Assembly (NCBI GenBank): GCA_946411635.1 | Contig: CAMKES010000001.1 | Coordinates: 339,696 to 403,695, forward strand | Length of the DNA stretch: 64,000 nt | DNA from: an uncultured Clostridia bacterium | Lineage (GTDB): Bacteria; Bacillota; Clostridia; Christensenellales; CAG-138 | Direction of reading: 5' to 3' | Part shown: piece by piece, positions 43,039 through 52,100 of the stretch | How the letters are laid out: each line of letters opens with the position of its first letter | Position numbering within the stretch: position 1 is the first letter of the stretch | Made by a program: the position numbers and the translations under genes | Notes under the pieces: model-generated | What the model was told of the DNA's origin: nothing | The model's database searches: none | The model's input: the letters and a program-made list of their open reading frames with translations, nothing else

Positions 43039-43908
43039 TCAGTGGGAACCCTTGTATCCCACGCCGTATTCGGTCGTATAATAGTCGATCCGCTTCGATT
43101 GATCGTACAGCGGCGGATAGATGTTTTCGCCCGGTTCAATCCCGGCAAGCCGGCACACCGCTTCGTGACAGCGAATGGTCATCTCTTTGCGGCGTTCGTT
43201 GATCGGAAGCGTCCGATCGGGCAAGATCGGCTCCCCGATGCGGAGCGTGATCGTTGCGATCTGGCGGAAAATCGTTTTGCGGATCCGGCCGGGTTCCCGG
43301 AACGAGAAGCCCATCGGCAAGACCGGCTTGTCGCAGTCGATCGCAATACGGATCGCGCCCGTTTTGAACGGACGGACCGGCGCGTAGTATTCCCACATGC
43401 TGCCCTCTGCATAGATCTGCAGCCACTCGTGATCCTCAGTCAGAAGTTTGTTGATCGCCTTCAGATACGCTTTTGTAGCGGGGATTCCCGTTTCCGGGAT
43501 CGGAATGCCGCCGGTCAGTCGGATCAGCGTGCCGAATTCGCCGTTGATATCGGGCGCCCAGCTCAACACGTTCGGACGCACGGGACAGATCGCCTTAGTG
43601 ATCGCAAGATAGTCCCACATATGCACGTGGTTCGATACGGAAACCACGCCGCCGCTCAGCAGTTCCCTGTTCTTTTTCAGGTTCTCTCGCCCCTCGATCT
43701 TCAGGCCGAGACGGATCGTGCAGAGCGGGAACACGATCACGCGCAAAAGCGCGCGCAGGAGATTCTGCTTCCGCAGAAACGCTTTCGAGCGATCGACGTA
43801 CGGATACTCCGCGTCGAACACGATCCCTTTGTCTTTTTTGACGATCAGATAGTGCCGGTCGGTATCCTCCGGATACGGGAATCGATTTGTTTTCGGGTCA
43901 AACGTCAT
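43039..43908 (-). CDS. PlsC-like 1-acyl-sn-glycerol-3-phosphate acyltransferase
   Basis: A 289-residue acyltransferase of the PlsC/LPLAT superfamily, which transfers an acyl chain to a lysophospholipid or related acceptor. The HX4D catalytic motif is seen in SVSNHVHMWDYLAI near residue 92, and the acceptor-site EGxxxE-like motif as YAEGSMWEYYAP. The N-terminal 60 residues and C-terminal 60 residues are extra to the minimal domain. Start ATG follows GGAGA. As first gene of the operon it gives a membrane-lipid flavour to the group. Confidence 0.88.
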   Translation of the reverse strand: MTFDPKTNRFPYPEDTDRHYLIVKKDKGIVFDAEYPYVDRSKAFLRKQNLLRALLRVIVFPLCTIRLGLKIEGRENLKKNRELLSGGVVSVSNHVHMWDYLAITKAICPVRPNVLSWAPDINGEFGTLIRLTGGIPIPETGIPATKAYLKAINKLLTEDHEWLQIYAEGSMWEYYAPVRPFKTGAIRIAIDCDKPVLPMGFSFREPGRIRKTIFRQIATITLRIGEPILPDRTLPINERRKEMTIRCHEAVCRLAGIEPGENIYPPLYDQSKRIDYYTTEYGVGYKGSH

Positions 43909-43934
43909 TCTTCATTCTCCAAATCAGTAAATCA

Positions 43935-44291
43935 TTAACAGTCATTCTTATCTGCCGTTTCCTTTGGCAGGGAAATCTCAATCCCGACAACCCCGTATTT
44001 CTTTTGCGCGTCAACTGAGTAATAGAACTCCATATCGGCGGGTTTTGCTTCTGATATCGTTTCTTCCGTATATCCGCATTTCAGAAGCGGCAGGGATTTA
44101 TAAAGTTCCTCAAAGCTGTCAAAGCGGTGAAGTGCAGCGACAGCAGTTTCAAGTGTTTCAGCGGTTTCCGTGTTCGTAAAAACAATGGTATCGCCCGGTT
44201 TGATTTTTTGGCGCTTCTCATCGAATAAACGAAGCTCGATCGTCTTTTCCCCGCTCTTTATCATTTCAAACGGAGCCGGCGTCAGATTCAT
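43935..44291 (-). CDS. ASCH domain protein
   Basis: A 118-residue ASCH/PUA-like fold protein, a family thought to bind RNA; one branch hydrolyses N4-acetylcytidine. The signature is MNLTPAPFEMIKSGEKTIEL at the N-terminus, followed by RLFDEKRQKIKPGDTIVF. Start ATG at 44289-44291 is chosen because family members begin near this point; a GTG at 44336 in the same frame is possible. Base composition turns more AT-rich from here towards 47.8 kb. Confidence 0.82.
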   Translation of the reverse strand: MNLTPAPFEMIKSGEKTIELRLFDEKRQKIKPGDTIVFTNTETAETLETAVAALHRFDSFEELYKSLPLLKCGYTEETISEAKPADMEFYYSVDAQKKYGVVGIEISLPKETADKNDC

Positions 44292-44347
44292 GGAATGCGT
44301 AGCCTCTTCTCTCCGTAAAAGCGCCACCGGCTCCACGTGCCTTGGAG

Positions 44348-44385
44348 CAGCAGGTCAAATAAAAAGGCTTGTATTTGACCCGCTG
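44348..44385. repeat. Inverted repeat between ASCH and DUF4180 genes
   Basis: CAGCAGGTCAAAT (44348-44360) pairs with ATTTGACCCGCTG (44373-44385), 13 bp with one mismatch and a 12-nt loop. There is no long T-run directly after it on either strand. The remaining 44292-44474 interval holds no convincing gene. Confidence 0.6.
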
Positions 44386-44474
44386 GTTCATCCCAATGAA
44401 GGAATGGGCAATTTCCCGGTATCGGTCAGGGTTGAGACAGTAGGATGAATATCAGCAGACCGATAAACTGGAAT

Positions 44475-44837
44475 TTATCGTGTCAGCATATCAATAGCTT
44501 CATCTTCTGTGGCTGTAAAGAACACATCTTTGCCTTTATTGCTTTCATAGATAAAATCCTTTAAGGGTTTGCTCGTATAGTGAGAATAGTCCCCGAAAAT
44601 GGCAATGCGACCCTCGTAATTGACATACTTTTGTAGAATCTCTCCTGCAAGTCCACTGCTTAGGATAAAAAATTCCTCGGCAATAAGCTTTTTGTCAATG
44701 ACAATATTTTTTGTTCCAATATCATATTTTGCACTCATCAGTACATCCAGTGCGGTTTGTGCATCTGTGATAACAGGTTCTTCAGCATTTATGACTGCAC
44801 AGATAATGCCATTCTTTTCTATTTTATTTATTTCCAA
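44475..44837 (-). CDS. DUF4180 protein
   Basis: A 120-residue protein with the DUF4180 layout, including ALDVLMSAKYDIGTKNIVID, FFILSSGLAGEILQKYVNYE and RIAIFGDYSHYTSKPLKDFI. Family function is unknown. The start is TTG at 44835-44837, 8 nt after a perfect GGAGG; the GTG upstream lies inside that ribosome site. Codon use (many AAA, ATA, TTT) is much more AT-rich than in the flanking core genes, which suggests horizontal arrival. Confidence 0.85.
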   Translation of the reverse strand: MEINKIEKNGIICAVINAEEPVITDAQTALDVLMSAKYDIGTKNIVIDKKLIAEEFFILSSGLAGEILQKYVNYEGRIAIFGDYSHYTSKPLKDFIYESNKGKDVFFTATEDEAIDMLTR

Positions 44838-44865
44838 TATTATCACCTCCCCAAATCCCGATTAT

Positions 44866-45510
44866 TTATTTAGCCTCCGCCGCCTTGATAGCACCGAGGC
44901 AGTGTATCCTTACGACGCGGTTGCCGTCGGTTTCCGATATCTGCCGCAACAGTTCCAAATATGGTCTGACAAACTCCGGTCTGCGCTTGCCGAGGACCCG
45001 GAAGATTTCCGGCGCTTCCATTCTGACCTTATCATCCGCGTCATGAAGGAGTTCCGCAAATACCGGCATATGATCCGCGTAGACGTTCGGCGTGTTCGTG
45101 GCGATGTTTTCCGACGCCCAGATAAAGCTCAGTCTAACGTTCGCCGCCTCGTCGGAAGCAAAGCGGAACAGCCCTGTCCAGTACGGCTCGATCAAGGAAT
45201 AGTCGGCGCGTCCGATCCTGCCGAGAGCATTCACTGCACGCTCCCGCAAAAGCGACTCCGGGTTGTCCAGGAAAGGCACGATCATAGGCACCACGTCCTG
45301 CACTGACCTCGGATACGCAAGCCCCATCTCACCGAGCAGCCAGAGCGCCTTTGCCTGTATTTTCACGGATTCATGGGCGAGGAGAGACGAAACGTACGGT
45401 ATGCTTTCTTCCCATCTGTCTTTGTCCTTTGTCAGTATTCCGAGTTCTTTATAAAGCTCTGATTCGGTCAAACTGTTTTCTCTCCAAGCTATTTTATTGA
45501 GACTGTCCAT
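44866..45510 (-). CDS. HEAT-repeat protein
   Basis: A 214-residue all-helical protein with repeats such as KIQAKALWLLGEMGL, LLRERAVNALGRIGR, ANVRLSFIWASENIA and DKVRMEAPEIFRVLG, typical of HEAT or PBS-lyase-like repeats used for protein binding. No enzymatic domain is seen. The start region overlaps the Nudix gene by 22 nt, so both belong to one transcript. Confidence 0.82.
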   Translation of the reverse strand: MDSLNKIAWRENSLTESELYKELGILTKDKDRWEESIPYVSSLLAHESVKIQAKALWLLGEMGLAYPRSVQDVVPMIVPFLDNPESLLRERAVNALGRIGRADYSLIEPYWTGLFRFASDEAANVRLSFIWASENIATNTPNVYADHMPVFAELLHDADDKVRMEAPEIFRVLGKRRPEFVRPYLELLRQISETDGNRVVRIHCLGAIKAAEAK

Positions 45511-45938
45511 GTGTCTCCATCGACCAGGTACTGAAATTCCGTCAGAGCGGGATCGTTTATCACCCGCATTAAGTCCTCAAAATCATCAACCGTGTTTATC
45601 TCCGAAAGGTGATTGCTTTCCACCCATTCCATCTGACCCTCATCAGAAGATTTGAGTGTCCCGCTGAATTCGGCGGCTTTGAACAGGAGAACAACGTATC
45701 GTCCGTCCTGAATCGGAAATTGTTTCACTCCTACAAGACGAGGATTCTTTACGTCCAGCCCCGTTTCTTCTTTCATTTCTCGGATCACTGCGTCAACGAA
45801 CGATTCTCCCGGTTCCACGTGTCCTCCTGGCAGTGCATATCCGTGCCATTCTTTCTTTATTCTGTTTTGAAGCAGTATCTTGTTGCCGTCTTCGACCAAG
45901 CACAATACTGTCAACTCTACATTCTCTGTTCTGCTCAT
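45489..45938 (-). CDS. Nudix hydrolase
   Basis: A 149-residue Nudix hydrolase, probably acting on oxidised or damaged nucleoside triphosphates. The Nudix box G-x5-E-x7-REUxEExGU is seen from LPGGHVEPGESF through VIREMKEETGLDV (about residues 36-62). Substrate cannot be read from the sequence; similarity is to the MutT/8-oxo-dGTPase branch. It lies just after the broken regulator and directly before the HEAT protein. Confidence 0.9.
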   Translation of the reverse strand: MSRTENVELTVLCLVEDGNKILLQNRIKKEWHGYALPGGHVEPGESFVDAVIREMKEETGLDVKNPRLVGVKQFPIQDGRYVVLLFKAAEFSGTLKSSDEGQMEWVESNHLSEINTVDDFEDLMRVINDPALTEFQYLVDGDTWTVSIK

Positions 45939-45945
45939 TTTGATA

Positions 45946-46100
45946 TCATTGTTCCTTCTTCACATACGTAATCTGGATATCGTAGCCCAGCTTTTCGAGC
46001 ATATCCACGAACACCTTATTCACGATGCCGTCCTTCTTATTTATCGGCCTGCTGATGTACGGAGCCGAAGTCCCCACCATCTCCGCAAGCTGCGCCTCAT
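45946..46100 (-). pseudogene. 5'-truncated XRE-type helix-turn-helix regulator
   Basis: Translation gives AQLAEMVGTSAPYISRPINK and then a KVFVDMLEKLGYDIQITYVK tail, which match the second half of a Cro/CI-type helix-turn-helix and the common end of small antitoxin-like regulators. The residues before it are only an off-frame reading of the M3 peptidase C-terminus, so the true N-terminus is missing. The turn carries SRPINKK where SRIINKK would be usual. It looks like a remnant left by a deletion or insertion joined to the peptidase gene. Confidence 0.6.
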
Positions 46101-47779
46101 TCGATCCCTGTGATATCAAAGCTGTCAAGCCACCTTTTTGCCGCCTCACTTACTCGCTTCAAGCAATCCTCGTCGAACGGTGAATGTAAGCCGGCGTTCC
46201 TGATCAGCTCGACGAAAGGACGGGTGCCGCCCTGGCAAACGAGTGCCATATAAAGATCCCATGCTTCCTTGGGATCGTTTTGCATGATCGCCCAGACTTC
46301 CAGTCCAACCACGCCTGTCAGCACATAGTCGATATACATGAAAGGTTCCTCGATGATATGCCCCTGCTGCTGCCAAAGCATACCCTCACCGTAGTATGGT
46401 ATCTCGCCGTCGAATTTGATCCACGGCTCGTAGATAGCCTCAAGCCGGTTCCATTCTGCGCGGCGCTCTGCAAACGTCCACTCCGGATGCTCAAATACGG
46501 AATGCTCAAAATGATCGATCATCGTACCGTAGGTGATAAATGCTATGCTTTCTCCGATGAGGGAGTATGTATATTTCTGTGCGTCTTCACCGAAAAACCC
46601 TGCCGCGTTCTGTAGCGCAATCAGCTCCATGCACATGGAATGCAGCTCTGTAATGTCCTCGCTTGGCTGAACGTAATCCACCGGGACGCGCTTTCTGTTC
46701 ATCCAGTAGGCGAAGGTATGCCCTGCCTCGTGCATGAAAGAACGCACGGAATCACCCGAGCCGTTCAGATCGACCATGATAAACGGCGATTCGGCAAGCG
46801 GCAGATACAGATCGACACCTCCGCCTGCGTGAAGGAACATCATCTCGTTTTTTGTCATGTGACGAAAGAATTCGCCTGCCTCCGGGGAAAGCGAATCAAA
46901 GAGCTTCTGCCCTTCACTTACCAGATAGTCATCACCCCCTGCGGGATGCGGATTGCCGCTTTTAAAAAAGAATTCGTTGTCCGAATAGGGCATGGGGTAG
47001 GTGCTGCCAATCCGCCTGGCTTGCTGACGCTTGATGGCGTCAGCAATGGGCACTACGTATTTCACCACCCGCTCACGAAACCTCGCCACGTCATCCTTTG
47101 TAAAGGTGCGTCTCAGCCTGCAGTATTCATAGTGGATGTATCCGTCGAAACCCATTTTCTTACCGATGCTCTCGCGCAGACGCACGAGCTCTCCGAAAAC
47201 GTTGTCGAGGGATTCCGCAATCTCACGCCAGCCTGCGCCTTCGGATTTGTATGCGGCGAAACGACGTGCGCCGTTTTCGTCTTGCTCCAGCTCACCGATC
47301 TCATCGTAACCGACCGTTTTGCCCTCAAAGCAGAACTCCTCAACTTCGAACTCTTCGTATTTCTCGACCAGTTCTGCCTCCCGCTGCAGATCAGAAACGA
47401 TCTCCGGAGACTTGGTTTTCCTGTCGAATTCGGCGTTCAGAAGCATCATATCGCCGTACTCGGCTGCAAATTCTGCCCGGAACGGAGAATCGAGCATCGC
47501 CTCTGCCCAGGCTTTGCTGTACCCCTCAAGTTCCGCATCGAAGCTACGCCAGAAAGCGCGCTCTTCCTTGTAAAACTCATCGTCCTCATCCATGTTGCGG
47601 CGTATGAACGACACAATGGACATCGTTTTGGTGATCTTTTGTTTTTCTTCCCACGCGAGAAAGATCAGGCGGGCTTCCTCATAATTGCCTGCGTTTTTTA
47701 ATTGCCTGATCAGTTCGCCTAATTCGGCCTTCAACCTTTCGGGATCGGGGCGATGATATTGTATTTCTGAAAACTTCAT
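46097..47779 (-). CDS. M3 family oligoendopeptidase
   Basis: A 560-residue zinc metallopeptidase of the M3 (PepF-like) group, cytoplasmic and cleaving short peptides. The zinc motif HExxH is in SVRSFMHEAGHTFAYWM near residue 347, and the third ligand region PSEDITELHSMCMELIAL follows. The N-terminal half is helical and charged. Start ATG at 47777-47779 lies 7 nt after GGAGGAG; an ATG two codons upstream is possible. It suits an organism living on peptides. The 3' end abuts a truncated regulator. Confidence 0.92.
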   Translation of the reverse strand: MKFSEIQYHRPDPERLKAELGELIRQLKNAGNYEEARLIFLAWEEKQKITKTMSIVSFIRRNMDEDDEFYKEERAFWRSFDAELEGYSKAWAEAMLDSPFRAEFAAEYGDMMLLNAEFDRKTKSPEIVSDLQREAELVEKYEEFEVEEFCFEGKTVGYDEIGELEQDENGARRFAAYKSEGAGWREIAESLDNVFGELVRLRESIGKKMGFDGYIHYEYCRLRRTFTKDDVARFRERVVKYVVPIADAIKRQQARRIGSTYPMPYSDNEFFFKSGNPHPAGGDDYLVSEGQKLFDSLSPEAGEFFRHMTKNEMMFLHAGGGVDLYLPLAESPFIMVDLNGSGDSVRSFMHEAGHTFAYWMNRKRVPVDYVQPSEDITELHSMCMELIALQNAAGFFGEDAQKYTYSLIGESIAFITYGTMIDHFEHSVFEHPEWTFAERRAEWNRLEAIYEPWIKFDGEIPYYGEGMLWQQQGHIIEEPFMYIDYVLTGVVGLEVWAIMQNDPKEAWDLYMALVCQGGTRPFVELIRNAGLHSPFDEDCLKRVSEAAKRWLDSFDITGIE

Positions 47780-47830
47780 TGTCATGCTCCTCCGGTTTCT
47801 GTATAAAGCTTTCATCAAATTCCGGTTAGT

Positions 47831-49180
47831 CTATTCCTTCGTCATCAATACTACTGTCTCGACATGCTGCGTGTGCGGGAACATGTCGACCGGCTGAACG
47901 CTCTGAACGCAAAAGCCGAAGGACGAGAGGATCTTCACGTCGCGCGCAAGCGTCGCAGGGTTGCAGGAAACGTAGACGAGACGCCGTACGCCGCTTTCCG
48001 CGATCGCGGACAGCACGGGTTCCTCACAGCCCTTCCGCGGCGGATCGATGACGATCGCGTCGGGACGCATCCCGTTTTTCACGAGCGAGGGCAGAATGTC
48101 CTCCGCAAGTCCGCAGAGAAACTCTGCGTTGCCGACGCCGTTCAAAGCGGCGTTCTTCTTCGCGTCTTCGATCGCTTCCGGGACGCATTCGATCCCGACG
48201 ACCTTTCCGGCGTGTTTTGCGATCGCGAGCGAGATCGTGCCGATGCCGCAGTACACGTCCGCGATCGTTTCATCCGGTTTCGGATCGAGAAACCGGATCG
48301 CCGTTTCATACAGAACACGCGTTTGCATGGGATTGACCTGCAGAAAGCTTTGCGGACTGACGAGAAACCGAATCCCGTTCTGTTCTTCGACGATCTGCGG
48401 CTTTCCGTTTAACAGCGTAAACCGATCGCCGTAGATCACGTTCGTCTGCCGGTCGTTCCGGCTGTGATACAGCGATTCGACGTTCAGCAAACGAACGAGC
48501 GATTCCTTCGCCGGGAGATCCCCTTTCGTGACGACGACGGCCATCCGTTCCCCCGTCGACGTGACGCGAACGACGCAGGCGCGAAGGCAGCCCTTCCCCG
48601 TCGTTTCATCGTACACGCGGATATGATTCCGGTTCGCCCACTCCGCAACGGTCCGCGCGATCGCCGTGACGCGCGCATCCTCGATCGGACAGTCAAACAG
48701 CGGGATGAGGCGATGGCTGCGCTCCGCATAGAAGCCGAAAGCGACCGCTCCGTCGACGAAGCCGAACGGAAAGCTGCCTTTATTGCGATAGCGCCACGGA
48801 TCGTCCATGCCGAGCGTTTCGGATACGCAGACGTCATTCACCCCGCCGAGCCGTTCCAGACAATCGCGAACGATCTGCGTTTTTGCCCTGAGCTGTTCCG
48901 GGTACGAAAGATGCATCATCGCGCAGCCGCCGCACTTTGCGAACGCTTCGCATTTGGGTTCGACGCGGTCAGGCGACGGCTCAAGGATCTCGACGATCTT
49001 TGCGATGCAGTACCGTTTCTCGACCTTGATGATATGCGCTCTGACGGTCTCGCCGGGCAATGCGAACGGAACGAAGAACGCAACGCCTTCGCTTCTTCCG
49101 ACGCCCTGCCCCTCGCTCGAAAGAGACGTGATCAAAAGCGTCAGCTCCTGATTCTTTTGAAACGGATTCACCGGATTCAT
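47831..49180 (-). CDS. TrmA/RlmD-type RNA (uracil-5-)-methyltransferase
   Basis: A 449-residue SAM-dependent m5U methyltransferase. An N-terminal TRAM-like domain (TLLITSLSSEGQGVGRSEG) is followed by iron-sulfur Cys residues (CEAFAKCGGCAMMH), the SAM motif IADVYCGIGTISLAIAK near residue 310 and the catalytic Cys in LVYVSCNPATLARD near residue 400. Members methylate 23S rRNA U1939 or U747, or tRNA U54. Firmicutes carry RlmCD-type enzymes, and the site cannot be fixed here. The start overlaps the dnaE stop as ATGA, so it is translated after dnaE. Confidence 0.93.
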   Translation of the reverse strand: MNPVNPFQKNQELTLLITSLSSEGQGVGRSEGVAFFVPFALPGETVRAHIIKVEKRYCIAKIVEILEPSPDRVEPKCEAFAKCGGCAMMHLSYPEQLRAKTQIVRDCLERLGGVNDVCVSETLGMDDPWRYRNKGSFPFGFVDGAVAFGFYAERSHRLIPLFDCPIEDARVTAIARTVAEWANRNHIRVYDETTGKGCLRACVVRVTSTGERMAVVVTKGDLPAKESLVRLLNVESLYHSRNDRQTNVIYGDRFTLLNGKPQIVEEQNGIRFLVSPQSFLQVNPMQTRVLYETAIRFLDPKPDETIADVYCGIGTISLAIAKHAGKVVGIECVPEAIEDAKKNAALNGVGNAEFLCGLAEDILPSLVKNGMRPDAIVIDPPRKGCEEPVLSAIAESGVRRLVYVSCNPATLARDVKILSSFGFCVQSVQPVDMFPHTQHVETVVLMTKE

Positions 49181-52100
49181 TTCAGCACCACGTTTTCTTC
49201 ACCGAATTCCGACTTCAGCGAACGGATCAGCGATTCGCTCGGATTCACCGACCAATCCTTCGGCGCGACTTTGGCGATCTTCTTCGCCGTATCGTACAGC
49301 ACGACGGGCGTGCTGCCCTGGAACGCGTGGATCAGCCGACGCACGCGCTTCTGCTGTTCGGCGTCCAGATACGGCAAACGGATATAGAGCGTCTTCACCG
49401 CATCCTTGAGGGAGCTGATCGAGTCGACAAGGATCGAGTTGGACCGGTCTTCGCGAATCGAGATCCGACCGGTCAGCATAACGATGTTTTCATCGTAGAA
49501 CAAGCCGGAACAAGTTTGCAGGACCTTCGGAAACAGCATGAGCTCAACCGAGCCGGTAACGCCCTCGAGAACGGCAAGGCCGATCAGCCCGCTTCCGCTC
49601 TTGGTCGGACGCTGCTTGCACGAGGTGAGCATGCCGCCGACCGTAACGACCGCGTCGTCGGAGATCGCGCCAGACCCGTCCGCATCGGAAAGATCCTGAA
49701 CCGTGTACGGCAGTTTTGAAAGCGGATCCGCAAACGCGTCGAGCGGATGCCCGGAGAGATACAGTCCGGTCGCTTCACGCTCCTTCGCAAGAAGCGCAGA
49801 ATACGGCAGTTCCGGAAGCGTCTGGATCTTCACGGATGATTGTTCGATCATGTCGCGTCCGACGTCCAGATCGAAGAGCGAGATCTGCCCCGATTCCCGC
49901 TTCTTTTGATCCTTTTGCGCCGCGTCGAGAGCCTGCGCGTAAACGTCCAGAAGACTGCTTCGCGTATAGTGCATGCCGTCGAAGCATCCTGCGGCGATCA
50001 ATGCCTCCAGCATGCGCTTGTTTAACCCGTGCGTCCGCGCAACGAAATCGTTGAAGCTTTTGAACGGACCGTTATCCGATCGATCGCGAACGACGTCGCG
50101 CATGACCGTTTCGGAAACGTTTTTCACGGACGACAGACCGAAGCGGATCGCGTCGCCTTCCACGCTGAACAGCGCCATCGAACGATTGACGTCGGGCGGA
50201 AGGATCCGGATGCCGAGCTTGCGGGCGGCGTATACGTAGCCAGATACGCTGTCGGTATCCTGGCGGTATCCGTTGATCGTGGCGGCGAAAAATTCCGTCG
50301 GGAAATAGTGCTTAAGATACGCCGTGCGGTACGAAACGACCGCGTAGCAGGCGGCGTGCGCTTTGTTGAACGCGTACGATGCGAAATCCATCATTTCATC
50401 GAAGATATGGTTCGCGACCGCCTCCGGAACGCCGCGCTTGATCGCGCCGTCCACGCCTTCCGTTCCGTAAACGAAACTGGTGCGTTCCTTCGCCATGACT
50501 TCGTGTTTTTTCTTGGACATGGCGCGTCGAACGAGATCGCTTCGGCCGTAGCTGTAGCCGGCGAGCGAACGAACGATTTCCATGACCTGCTCCTGATACA
50601 CCATACAGCCGTAGGTATTCTTCAGGATCGGCTCCATCAGCGGATGCAGATACTCGATATCCTTATCGTGCTTTCCGCGCAGATACCGCGGGATCTGCTC
50701 CATCGGACCGGGGCGGTACAGGGCGATGCCTGCGATCAGATCCTCGAAGCAGTCAGGCTTCAGCTGCATCATAAACTGGCGCATGCCGCCGGATTCCAAC
50801 TGGAACACGGCGTCCGTATCGCCGGAAGCGATCATCTTCCATACATCGGGATCGTCGAAATCATTCTTCGAAAAATCGGGAGGCGTCTTGCCCTGCGCCT
50901 TGATAAAGGAGATTGCGTCCCGAATGATCGTCAGCGTGCGAAGCCCCAGAAAATCCATCTTCAGAAGGCCGAGTTCTTCGAGCGTCGTCATCGGGAACTG
51001 CGTGGTCAGCGCGCCGTCGTTGCTCGTCAGGGGAACGACGGTGGTCAGCGGAACGCCGGAGATCACGACGCCGGCCGCATGCGTGGAGCTGTGCCGCGGA
51101 AGACCCTCGAGCTTCATCGAAAGGTCCAGCACGCGGCGCATCGTTTCGTCGCTCTCATAAACGGCTTTCAATTCAGCGTTCATTTCGATCGCCTCGTGCA
51201 GCGTGATCTTCAGCACATTCGGGATCAGCTTCGCAAGGCGATCCGCATCGGCGTACGGCACGCGAAGCACGCGCGCGACGTCGCGCACGACGGCCTTCGC
51301 CGCCATCGTTCCGAACGTGATGATCTGCGCGACGTGCCCGTCGCCGTACTTGCGTCCGACGTAATCGATGACCTCCTGCCGTCTTTCATAGCAAAAGTCC
51401 ACATCAAAGTCCGGCATGGAAATGCGTTCCGGGTTCAGGAAGCGTTCAAAAAGCAGATTGTATTTCAGCGGATCGACGTCCGTGATATCGAGGAAATACG
51501 CGGCAAGCGAAGCCGCGCCGCTGCCTCTGCCGGGACCGACCATAATATCGTGCGTTTTCGCATAGTGGATGAAGTCCCAGACGATCAGATAGTAATCGAC
51601 GAACCCCATCTTCGTGATAATGGACAGCTCGTATTCGAGACGATCGTACGCTTCTTTGCCGGCATCCGGCATTTTGCGCTGCATGCCTTCCGCGCAGAGC
51701 CTGCGAAGATACGCTTCGTTATCCATTCCGTCCGGCGCCGTAAAGTGCGGCAATCTGCGCACGCCGAATTCGATCTCAACGCTGCATTTTTCGGCGATCT
51801 CGTTTGTGTTGTCCAGCGCGTCGAGATCGTCCGGCAGCATCGCGGCGAGTTCGTCGTATGATTTCAGATAGAACTCATCCGCCATCATGCGCATACGATC
51901 CGGTTCGTCTACGAAGGTCTGCGTCTGGATGCAGAGAAGAACGTCCTGCGCGTCGGCGTCCTCTTTTCGTACGTAATGAATATCATTTGTCGCGACCGTC
52001 TTGATCCCTAGATCTCGGGCAAGTTTCCGAAGCTTCGGCAGGACTTCTATTTGCTCCGGAATTCCGTGATTCTGTAACTCAATATAGAAGTCGTCTCCGA

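Noticed and set aside
44348..44385. Inverted repeat as an insertion-sequence end
   Set aside because: No transposase, no target-site duplication and only one copy in the window; more likely a hairpin in RNA.
50029..51861. A 610-codon plus-strand open frame inside dnaE
   Set aside because: Antisense shadow caused by third-position GC bias; no start signals or family features.
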